A stretch of 64,000 bases of DNA, from positions 2,108,001-2,172,000 of the forward strand of contig JAPNXP010000009.1 of NCBI GenBank assembly GCA_028753945.1, read 5' to 3'. Shown piece after piece: positions 10,856 through 19,794 of this stretch. This stretch comes from Hexactinellida sp. DTS-2022 (Eukaryota > Porifera > Hexactinellida). Each line of letters starts with the position of its first letter. Position 1 is the first letter of the stretch. Both the position numbers and the translations under genes were made by a program. Under the pieces are notes generated by a model. That model had not been told where the DNA came from, ran no database searches, and saw only the letters and a program-made list of their open reading frames with translations.

Positions 10856-11495
10856 TGTCAGCTACCACATCTTGACAGCTTCCTCTTCTTTGGTAGCTGC
10901 ACCTGATGGAGAGGAGAGAGAGGAGAAGATGGCATTGGCTGATTGGGAAGAGAGTGTTAGAATATACACCCAAGGTACGGAGATATTGAAGTGCACGAAT
11001 GAGCATCTCCACTCCCCTGAGACCAAGATAGGCATCAAGAAGCGGGCACGGGAGTCACAGGATAGCTCACACCACATAGTGGGGGAGAGAGTGGTCACTG
11101 TGGTGACAGTGTGACGGATCCTCAGGAGTACTGTCCTTGGAAAAAGCGGTAGGTGGAAGTACGGGATGCTGCATAGTAACTCTGCTACTGCTAGCATAAG
11201 TCCGGCGGTACTACTGGTAACCTAGATCGACACAGGTTGGCGCGAGGCGCAATAAGAGTGGTCGAGGGTTACCCTCCTGATGAGTCCTTGAGATAGGAAG
11301 AAACCACTGACATGACATCCCCATGAGTTGGGGCCAGCAAGAGCGCCTAGTCTTCATACTAGTGCGTGGCCTCATCTCATGACAACATTATCTGAGGAGA
11401 CGGCTGCTAAGCTACCAAGCTGGACAGTCTGAAGCGGACAATACAGCGCCTGCGGTGCAGCAGCTGACAGCCCCGGTACAGCCTGCCAGTCTGGA
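10856..11495 (+). other. GC-richer non-coding island carrying a ribozyme
   Basis: Base composition is clearly higher in G+C than the flanks. Two overlapping short frames on opposite strands (10872-11114 plus, 10862-11197 minus) have no recognisable domain. A hammerhead ribozyme lies at 11257-11308. Such ribozymes accompany Penelope-like elements, retrozymes and satellites, so this may be the remnant of such a retroelement. I saw no reverse transcriptase. Confidence 0.5.
11257..11308 (+). ncRNA. Type III hammerhead ribozyme, one core-adjacent change
   Basis: Stem III is AGTGG (11257-11261) with CCACT (11304-11308). The cleavage triplet GTC ends at 11263. Stem I is GAGGG (11264-11268), loop TTA, CCCTC (11272-11276). 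The conserved CTGATGA is 11277-11283. Stem II is TCC (11285-11287) with GGA (11296-11298), extendable by T11288-A11295. The conserved GAAA is 11300-11303. All strictly conserved single-stranded core bases are present. The one defect is the closing pair 10.1-11.1, normally G-C, which is G11284 with A11299. Activity is probably reduced but not excluded. Read in the plus direction, self-cleavage would fall after C11263. Confidence 0.82.
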
Positions 11496-12425
11496 CACGT
11501 TTAATACGTAATACGCTATCCAACAGTACGTATTAATACGTTAAATCTATTATCAACCAGGGATGTTTTCGAGGTAAATTCAGTAGTATATTTTAAATCT
11601 TATTGCAAATACATGCTACAAATTATCAAATTTGTACTATGCAGACTATACTAGGAGTCAATTAAACAATAAAAGAAAAAATGATTAAACTGAAAGTTGT
11701 TCAAAGCAAATTCCATGAGCGCGATATTATAAGTAAGATATACGTATTATACAGTAGAACCTCGTTAGTACGAACACGGTTAATACGAATTTCCGGAAAA
11801 GACGAACAAACAATTCCACAAAATGAGGTCCCTAAAATGGCTATTACTCCGGTTAACACGAACTCCGGATAAAGCGAACAAATTCTTACCGTCAGTTGGT
11901 GTTCATATTAACGAGGTTCTACTATACGTAATACGTATCCAATAAAAGAAGTGTAAACAATTAAGATATTCAGTATACAGATGGAACAGTACATAGTAAT
12001 TACGAGAACATATGGTTACCAGTCATCAAATTATATTTCTGGTTCAAGTCAGTAAGTTCTTTATAATTAATGCATTGACGTAAAGATACGAGCAGCTGAG
12101 GAGAGAAGATCCTTTCAGTATTAAATTATATATATTCAAAAAGGATATTTATACGTAGTGATAACTTGGGCTAGTTGTATTACAATGTGAAATTAACAAA
12201 TTAACAAGGAATAGCGAAACTTTGCATATTTATGCAAAGATAAGAGATTAATTTAGCAAGCGAGTCAAATGAATATGATGCAAAGTTGCAAACTCTGTGA
12301 GCTAAAACATTGGCACAATAATGTTAATTAAAAACACTGAATAGAGAATGACTGACTCAATTTGCAGGGTTCAGGTTATAAACAAATTTCTAGGCAACTT
12401 TATCAACTTTTTCATTAATTAAAGT
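11496..12425 (+). repeat. Dispersed ~0.9-kb repeat, copy 1
   Basis: Matches 22018-22725 in the same orientation, from ACACGTTTAATACGTAAT to TTTTTCATTAATT. Copy 1 has two extra pieces: the pogo-like MITE at 11752-11924 and about 36 bp near 12110. No coding frame survives in either copy. Element class unknown; no long TIRs or LTRs are evident. Confidence 0.85.
11752..11924. mobile_element. pogo-like MITE with a paralogous empty site
   Basis: Begins CAGTAGAACCTCGTTAGTAC and ends with the inverted form AACGAGGTTCTACTA, flanked by TA. The second copy of the surrounding repeat (near 22262) lacks it and shows the uninterrupted TACGTATAATACGTAATACG-type target, which confirms the ends and the TA duplication. 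Confidence 0.9.
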
Positions 12426-12426
12426 T

Positions 12427-12776
12427 TAGGGCTGAAACGAATATTCGAACGAACGAACCTTTTTCTAAACGAACGAATATTCGAATATTCGTTCGTTTGG
12501 ATGACTAAGCATTAAATCAATTTCTAGAGACAAAATACATTGGAAAATAGGTTTTTGATAATGTTAGAATGGTATAATAATAGTTACAAAGTGTATTATA
12601 CACAAGTTAACTATATAATCAGCTAGTTTAAGTGGGAAATTATATTTACGATATCTCTAACCTATACAAAAGTATTGTTGTTGTCCAAAATTAATCAACG
12701 AATATCCCTTTCAATCTAATATTCGTCCAAACGAACGAATATTCGTTCAATCATTTCGAACGAATATTCGGTATAT
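12427..12776. mobile_element. CGAATATTCG-rich MITE, incomplete
   Basis: Begins AGGGCTGAAACGAATATTCG and holds inverted ACGAACGAATATTCG motifs to about 12772. A reverse-oriented end of the same family is at 25406-25495. The expected right terminus is missing where the next element starts at 12777. Confidence 0.55.
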
Positions 12777-13759
12777 TACGGTAGATGTTGACACTTGGAA
12801 CATGTTAACATCTACCGCGGTAGATGTTGTATTCAACTTCACTTTCAATTTTATATTTATAGTATGGCTTCTTGATTACTTTCAGTTTGGTACAGATGGG
12901 ATGGATAATTTATTAAGAGGAGTAAACAAATAGATATATAATATGAATCTTATAGTTTTATAAAATTTAACGTCTTCTTATTGTATGTCTAACAATCGGT
13001 TAAAGTATCACTGTCTTAAGTTCGAGAATGAAGTATTGGCCAAAAAACAGGAGCCAAAATCTCGTAACTGGAATAAAGAAGAGATACAACGTCTAATTGA
13101 TCAACTGTGTGATCCAAGCTGAAGTAAATATTCGCTGAGATGGCACTATTTCAACTGTTGCAGATCTCAGCAATAAAGCAGGTAATTGTATAGAAATATC
13201 CAAGAACGAGTGTCCCAAGAATAAAAGCTTACTAGATACTGATAGTTCTGATAGCGAGTATTTGGACGATTAAACTGTTGGTATGATGGGTAGGGCTAAG
13301 GCTAATGCTTCATTCGCTGATCTTGAACAGTTTTGAGTTGGGGAGGTTGCTACAAGGGAGTTTACATGTGCAACACCTATAGTATTGATAACTTTTTAAC
13401 TCTGATTAACCTCCATCTTACCAATTACAAAGACTTCTGAAGTGGCTGGAAATAGCGGTCAAAGATGACTTAAGAAAAATTCGATTCGCAACGCTTTTGG
13501 TTAGCAAAGAAAAAGAATGTAGAATGTGAAAATAATGAACTTAATTTATTTGGGTCAAGAATACAACATTGTTAGCGCACTAGTTAATGTTGCATTAAGC
13601 GTCCAGGAATATTAATGTACATGTAAGTGCTCCAATTGCTCAGAACTGTTTACCATCAAAGCTAAGAACGCATCAACTACAGTAGATGTCGGATATAAGC
13701 ACACCGGTTATAAGAACTCTTCGGATATAAGAACAATATGTTGGGAAACGGTTGCCATA

Positions 13760-14769
13760 CAAGGGCGTCGATCCTGGGGGGGCAAGGGGGGCGAATGCCC
13801 CCCCAGTGTCAATACAGGGGGGGCGAGAGTATCATTTCGCCCCCCCATTATTTGGCGCACCTTACATTTTTATTTCCACTAAAATTGGTAATTTATTGGT
13901 GTCGTGAAATTATTTATTAATAATGCGTGATATGTTAAGACAAGACCCAAAAATACAATTATGAAACTTATGATTTGTTTCAATGATGTTAATTGTTCTA
14001 GGGCTTGAACGTCTAAAAAATTTTCCCGCTCCCGCTCCTAAATTGTATGCTACAACAGGGCCGGCGCAGCTGGTACGACAGGTACGGCAATTGCCGTACC
14101 ACTTTTTTCCTAAGATGAATAATTCATTAATTATTGAATTATTAATGAATTATTCATAATTCACGGGAATTATTCAATGAATTAGTCAACATAGCTTTTC
14201 TCAGAATTGTTATAGCTATTAGCTACCTATTCGCGGGCGTGGAAATTGCCGTACCAGTTTTTTCCTCTGTATAATTTTTCCGTACCACCTTAATTTTGCT
14301 TCCGCCGGGCCTGTACAACAAAATATTCTGTGAAGAAACTTTCATTGCTTCAACCAATGCAAAATACAAATTGTCCCACCCACTATAGGTTAGGTATTTC
14401 AATTATTTCCATTAGCAAGGTGTTTTCTATCAAAAAGCAAACATTTAATGTTAGTTATGTTCCACTAATAGCAAGTTTGTCTATTGGCAAACAAATTTCA
14501 TTTAAAATACGACTTATTATCTCGCGAAAGATAATCGTGCCCGAAAGATTTAGGCTTGCTCCCCAGTTTCAGAGAGATACGCCACTTTTTAGTTAAAGTA
14601 ACTTGAATATTTTGTAAAGTCTAAATTTTGTCCGGGTTTGGGAATTTGGTAATCTGCCAACCCTAACGTAATGACCGATTCCAGCTCAGGGCGAAACTAC
14701 GCTTTTCAACCTAATACGAGACAACATGATGTTCGCCCCCCCAATCTTCTTTTCAAATCGACGCCCCTG
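13760..14769. mobile_element. hAT non-autonomous element, TSD TTGCCATA
   Basis: Ends CAAGGGCGTCGAT and ATCGACGCCCCTG, flanked by perfect 8-bp TTGCCATA at 13752-13759 and 14770-14777. G- and C-runs lie just inside each end. The 88-codon frame at 14330-14596 has no recognisable domain. Confidence 0.92.
14056..14313. mobile_element. Innermost hAT-like MITE, CAGGGCCGGCGC termini
   Basis: Begins CAGGGCCGGCGCAGC and ends GCTTCCGCCGGGCCTG. Inside are inverted AATTGCCGTACCA motifs and TAATGAATTATTCAT palindromes. The flanks share TACAA but not a clean 8-bp duplication. Confidence 0.7.
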
Positions 14770-15717
14770 TTGCCATATACCCTGTATAAATTTATGTCGG
14801 TTATAAGAACATGCCAGTTATAAGCACATTAAGTTCAGTTCCCGACAATGTGCTTATAACCGGCATCCACTGTAATTCTCTACAAATTTTCAAACAACTA
14901 TCGAGTCTAAACTGATCCCGAAAAAGTGCAAATTATGCCAAAGGAAAGATATACATTGTGAAAGAGGGTCAAGTAAATTTCCTCAACTTTGTCCTTTACT
15001 ATTTATTGAAGCAGGAAATTTGCAAGCAAATGAGAAATTCATTGATCCCTATATAATACTGGAGCATGGGCACGATATCTTAACTTTCAGACACATAGGT
15101 CATATCTTATCTATGGCAATCATTTCACACTAAATAAATTCATAAAAGAACAGCTCGTGTCATATGATGGGATTAGAAACCCGAAAATTCAGATTGAACT
15201 TCCGTCAAAGTTCCCAGAATCTTCTAAATCAATTTCGTCGCATAGTTGTTAGTGCTAGATTGATCATGCTTGCTGCTTAGATTCAATCATAAGTGTTTAG
15301 TAATAGTATTAATCAGTGGCAGCGCTAGACGACCGCCACTAGTGGGGCACAGGTCCACCTGGCCCCACCCTCGCGCTGCCTCTGGTATTAGTTTTTGTAG
15401 TTTATGTTAACACAAATCACATCTACTGAAAGTAATCAAGAAGCCATGCTATAATTATAGAATTGAAGTGAAGTTGAATACAACATCTACCGCGGTAGAT
15501 GTTAACATGTTCCAAGTGTCAACATCTACCGTAACATGTATTATAGCTGAGTGGAGAAATGCGCTTCTAATGTACTAAAATCAACTTTCTATTATTTTGT
15601 GCCGGTTGAAACTTCCAACGACCTGACTATTGGAATAATGTATCTAACGGCTGTGCTGACAAGCCAATTGCTAAATTAGTGCGGATTAATACTGCCATAG
15701 CATTCTATACATAAGGC

Positions 15718-15798
15718 CATAGGCGCCGATTTCTTATGATTTCCTCTAAAATTTGGGCGGGTCCGGACCCGTCCAAATCGGCACTATCGGCGCCTATG
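15718..15798. mobile_element. 81-bp hAT MITE, TSD CATAAGGC
   Basis: Perfect 13-bp TIRs CATAGGCGCCGAT / ATCGGCGCCTATG. Perfect 8-bp duplications CATAAGGC at 15710-15717 and 15799-15806. A related element with CGTCGT-type ends is at about 46351-46472. Confidence 0.93.
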
Positions 15799-15965
15799 CA
15801 TAAGGCAACGGCACTCACTCATATTTCTGGACCAGGGATTGGTTAGTATAGTCAACTAAATATATATATGCAATTCAATTTTTTTTTTTTTTATAAAGGT
15901 GGTCATGTACAAGATGCATATTTTTGAGGTACCCCTTGGTCGAAATGACGTCACCATATTGTATA

Positions 15966-16040
15966 CCTTATTATAGGAGATTAACGCAAATTAGAGCAAT
16001 TCGCGTTGATGTCATGGCGTGTTAATTTCCTATAATAAGG
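15966..16040. mobile_element. 75-bp MITE, CCTTATTATAGG family
   Basis: Ends CCTTATTATAGGAGATTAAC and GTTAATTTCCTATAATAAGG with TA on both sides: the shortest family member in the window. Confidence 0.85.
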
Positions 16041-16141
16041 TATACCCCGGAGTATATAATGTCCTAGCCTAATTATACTCCCGGATATATTCTGTCCTAG
16101 CCTAATTAAACTCCCGGATATATTCTGTCCTAGTCTGATGA

Positions 16142-16256
16142 CCTTATTATAGGAAATTAACGCGCCATGAAATTAATACGACGGGAATTAACGCTCCATG
16201 AAAATGATGAAATTAACGCGAATTGGAGCAAATCGCGTTAATTTCCTATAATAAGG
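16142..16256. mobile_element. 115-bp MITE, CCTTATTATAGG family
   Basis: Same termini as the elements at 658 and 15966. TA is present on the right side only (GA on the left), so the left target base may have mutated. Confidence 0.8.
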
Positions 16257-16805
16257 TAATACCCAAAATATTCCAAAACTTTGAACACATGTAAAATGTT
16301 CAATTTCGCTTTTTAAAATAAATTGCTGTGACCAACCCATCTAGGAGTGATTTTACATAAAATATCTAAGAATCAAATATGGAATGTTACTCCTAGATGG
16401 GTTGGTCACAGCAATTTATTTTAAAAAGCGAAATTGAACATTTTATACGTGTTCAAAGTTTTGGAATATTTTGGCTATTATACAATATGGTGACGTCATT
16501 TCGACCAAGGGGGCTAGGGGTACCCCAAAAATGTGCGTCTTGTACATGACCACCTTTATAAAAACAATTACCTAAGTAGAAGCACCCTGGATTACTTATT
16601 TCGAAGAATAATTGAATTGCAAATATTTAGTTGACTGGACTAACCAATCCCTGGTCCAGGAATTTGAGTGAGTGCCATTGCCTTATGGATAGAATGCTAT
16701 TGCATATAGAAGTTATAGTCAACACTCAGAATGTATAAATAAGGATAATAATAGATAATAGACAGCAACAATAAGAGCCGAAATCCAGAAATTTAATCTT
16801 CCAAG

Positions 16806-18344
16806 ATGAGTAGTGAACTAAAAGAAGAAACACTGAATGCATTCAAAAGTAAGTCAGTCAAATTTGCAAGGAATTAATAACCTGTGACAAAAGGTAAATT
16901 TAATAATACTAATTACATTATTTCTAGCTGGGATAAACTTTTTAGAGAAGATAAAGGCAACAGTATGTAATAATGATCTGCCCAATACATTGGATCAGGT
17001 GTATTACATATTCGAAGAACTAGTAAAAAAATGGGAGAGTGAACTTATAAATGGAAGTGAATCCAAACCGAAAACTAAGAATTTTGTCAAGTTAGCCAAT
17101 TCAACACCAATCAAGCCAACTAAGATAGAGATTGAGAAGAGAATGCCAGGTGCCGTAACTCCTAGCTACAGAGATGAGGTAAGGTACAAAAATAATTTTT
17201 ACACATTCATGAATTGCTTAATTTAATAAAAAATATATTTATTGATACATGTTAACATTAAATGTAGTCATCGAATTCAGTGGAAGAGACTAAACATAAC
17301 AACAAAAAAAAGATATCATTTTTTCAACAATTGAGGAGCAGATCCAAGAGTGAGGAGAATGTCATTGATTCACACCCAGCAGAAAACAAATTGATGAAAA
17401 AGAGATCGTCTATACTCGAGTAAGTGTTGATCAATTATATTTCACAAATTAGTTAAGATGCATCATATATTGTATTAAATAACTGCTCTTTCAGTCTAGT
17501 GCGCATGCCAGTATGCAGCCCAAAGAATGCAGACGTTGAACATTATGTGAGTATTAAAGGGATAGACCCTGACATGATTATGCACTCGAACGAAAACAAT
17601 TTCAGTAAAGTCACGAAAATAAAACTGAAAGTAAATAATATAGCAATAGGAGCTAGGTACTGCTGTCTCTTTGGTAAAAACGTAGTATTAGGCCGCGAAT
17701 TGAATGATCAAGTTGCAGAGTATACACTTGATTTGGGTGAATATCGATTGGAAAATCGTAAAAATCAACACTTTGAGTTGGTGAAGAAGGATATAACTCA
17801 TTCCTTCCGCTTTGACAAGGAGTCGGAGTCCTCCGATTGGTACCACTGCCTTAGCAAGATAATTGACTCTGAAGTGTACAGCTACATACCAGTAAGTAGA
17901 GGGGGTTACAACGAGCATTTATTAAATTACAAGGCAGAAGGAGGAAGAAAAAATAAGCTGCCATGTCCAATTAGACAATCCCCTGAATACGACTACCCAG
18001 AGTTCCAAATTAATAGAGAAAAGGATATGTCCAGATCTAATGTCGAAAAGAATGATATACATTCCGAAGTTCAAAATGAGTACACTGAAATCCACCAAAA
18101 GCAAGCGAAATGGAGAATTTCTCTAGCCTGTGAACATGAACTCACTCGTAGCCATTGTTTGAAGAATGAAAATGCAAGAGAATTGGGAATCTTGTCTGAA
18201 AATCCAAATTCGAGCACAGGAAAGGAGAAACGTGCTGTCAAAAATAAACAATTTGTTTCGGGAAATGGCAGTAACTTGAATAGTGCTAAGATTGCGCTAA
18301 AACCCTCAAAAAAGCTTGCAAGAGATAGAAGTGTGTCTATGTAA
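16806..18344 (+). CDS. PH-domain-like protein, four exons
   Basis: Exons 16806-16848, 16928-17178, 17268-17419 and 17495-18344 join in frame. Donors are GTAAGT, GTAAGG and GTAAGT; acceptors are TTTCTAG, AATGTAG and TTTCAG. Phases 1, 0 and 2 agree, giving 431 residues. The ATG at 16806 opens a short helical start (MSSELKEETLNAFK). Residues ~15-60 look helical, followed by a basic Lys/Ser-rich linker. Exon 4 encodes a ~110-residue region ending LENRKNQHFELVKKD...SDWYHCLSKIID, with the late Trp in a terminal helix typical of PH domains. The tail is polar, with tyrosines in YSYIPV, YDYPEF and NEYTEI that could be phosphorylation sites. I do not recognise the orthologue; a membrane-binding signalling adaptor is an inference. 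It lies tail-to-tail with MLST8, 179 bp apart. Confidence 0.78.
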
Positions 18345-18523
18345 TTGGTGTAGAGTGGTGAAGTTGTAATTTTTATTAATTCAGGTTTTTATCCTAAAAT
18401 AATCATATTATATAATATGTATCATGTCTTGTTGTAATATTAAAAAAGTCAATTATTTTTGAATCTTATTTTAAATATATCACAGAAATAATTAAATCTA
18501 GTTCGACAAGCAGTGAAATGTTA

Positions 18524-19540
18524 TCAAACATTATCATTGAAAGCTAGACAAACAATAGCCTTATCGTGTCCGGCGTACTCTCTCTTTAGCTGTCCCTGCT
18601 CTGTGTCCCAGAGACGGGCGGTCCCATCGCTAGAGGCAGTGACGATATATTGAGAGTCGCGAGTGAACGCACAGTCCCACACCCACCTCTGTCCCTTCGT
18701 TGTCAGCTCGCTCTTGATCATGAAGTTCACTGTGCTCCATAGCTTTATTTCCCCAGAGGAGGCGGTGGTCGCTAGGAGACTGCTGTCAGGACTGAACAGA
18801 CACTTGAGTGCGTAGCCTGAATGAGCCTTGAAGTCTTTTCGGGGAGCCACCTTCTCTTGCTCTGTCTGCTGGTTGAGACTCCACACGTAGCAGTGGCCCC
18901 GAGTATCCACACACGCAAGATACACGGCATCCATATCCACACAAGTGCCTTGTATTGATTTGTTGTACCGGTCACTAGGAGTGGGGTCGGGGATTATCTT
19001 CTCAACGCTGTCTGTGTTGAGGTCCCAAAGGTGAACAGTCCCCAACTGATCTCCCAGCACCAGTTCTGCTTGATTCGGGTGAAGAAAGACACAGTTTATT
19101 GATGTACCTATTTTGTACACGCGTTGACATTGTAGCTCACTTGTTGCAGCTATCCGTAGGTCCCAAATACGAGCATTACCATCCTCCCCCCCGGTAAACA
19201 TCCAGCGGCCGTCCTCGCAGAACCCGAGGCACATGACATTCTTATGAAACCCTTCGTACCGAACTAATGGGGTTGAGTTAGATGACTCTATGTCGAATAT
19301 TCTGACAGCCTGGTACGCTCCTGCGGCCAGCTTGACCCTGTCAGGCGCGAACTCGAGCGAATTTACGTGCGAGTCTGGATGTGGCAGACTCCGCTGACAC
19401 TTGCCAGTGTGAGGCTCCCACAGCCGAATGCTGTGGTCGTACCCGGCTGTGGCTAGCAGCACGCTACGAGACAGGAGGGAGCTGTTCGGGTCCAGCTGGT
19501 TAGAAGAGTCGGAGGCCATGTCTGCTAAGTGGCAATGCAA
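18524..19540 (-). CDS. MLST8: MLST8/LST8, WD40 subunit of TOR complexes
   Basis: A 338-residue WD40 propeller of about seven blades with no intron. Near-diagnostic LST8 stretches are LLATAGYDHSIRLW at the N-terminus, CEDGRWMFTGGEDGNARIWDLR, INCVFLHPNQAELVLGDQ, DSQYIVTASSDGTARLW and the C-terminal KREYAGHDKAIVCLAFND. The family binds the kinase domain of TOR and stabilises TORC1 and TORC2, acting at lysosomes and in the cytosol. Length is slightly above the usual ~326. Two starts are possible, the first Met at 19540 and MASDSS at 19519; the shorter fits the family better. The gene follows UNG head-to-tail with only about 255-275 bp between, so its promoter must be compact. Confidence 0.96.
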   Translation of the reverse strand: MHCHLADMASDSSNQLDPNSSLLSRSVLLATAGYDHSIRLWEPHTGKCQRSLPHPDSHVNSLEFAPDRVKLAAGAYQAVRIFDIESSNSTPLVRYEGFHKNVMCLGFCEDGRWMFTGGEDGNARIWDLRIAATSELQCQRVYKIGTSINCVFLHPNQAELVLGDQLGTVHLWDLNTDSVEKIIPDPTPSDRYNKSIQGTCVDMDAVYLACVDTRGHCYVWSLNQQTEQEKVAPRKDFKAHSGYALKCLFSPDSSLLATTASSGEIKLWSTVNFMIKSELTTKGQRWVWDCAFTRDSQYIVTASSDGTARLWDTEQGQLKREYAGHDKAIVCLAFNDNV

Positions 19541-19794
19541 TTTAACAAACGAATCAGATTAAAATAGTGCTGCATGAACTTTATTCTGGTGCCAATAGTT
19601 TTGGAAAAATTTAATGCAATGTATAAACCGTTTGTGTAAGAATAATACATAGTAAGAATAATACATATCGTAATCAAAAAATTATAATTTAATTAGAATA
19701 ATTTATAAATAAGTGTAAAAAAAATTCGTACTAAACGAATATTAATTTAACTCAATTGACGGATAAGTAAATATTAGCCAAGAAAACTGTATCA

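Larger units (their letters stand above)
13680..14872. mobile_element. pogo-like MITE split by a nested hAT element
   Basis: The left end CAGTAGATGTCGGATATAAG and right end CTTATAACCGGCATCCACTG are inverted and flanked by TA (13678-13679, 14873-14874). The two halves are separated by the element at 13760-14769. Confidence 0.82.
12777..15533. mobile_element. Old 2.8-kb TIR element with decayed coding remnants
   Basis: The left end TACGGTAGATGTTGACAC and right end GTGTCAACATCTACCGTA are inverted. The arms match for about 110 bp, including the CATCTACCGCGGTAGATG palindrome and the AATCAAGAAGCCAT block. Coding remnants on the plus strand: 12988-13122 (44 residues with WNKEEIQRLID, Myb/SANT-like in feel), 14909-15133 (CKLCQRKDIHC then SKFPQLCPLLFIEAGN) and 15103-15252 in another frame (GNHFTLNKFIKEQL). 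Stops and frame changes mean it is dead. I cannot assign a superfamily. It contains three nested insertions. Confidence 0.7.
15696..16700. mobile_element. Foldback nest with three inner MITEs
   Basis: The outer arms run from ATAGCATTCTATACATAAGG (15698) to CCTTATGGATAGAATGCTAT (near 16680-16698). They include paired CTGGACCAGGGATTGGTTAG / CTAACCAATCCCTGGTCCAG, GGTGGTCATGTACAAGATGC and ATGACGTCACCATATTGTA. An inner pair of GACCAACCCATCTAGGAGT arms sits at 16331-16411. Insertions at 15718-15798, 15966-16040 and 16142-16256 interrupt the left half. Confidence 0.78.

Noticed and set aside
10862..11197. Overlapping frames on both strands near the ribozyme
   Set aside because: No domain, and each is the shadow of the other; the area is better described as a non-coding element remnant.
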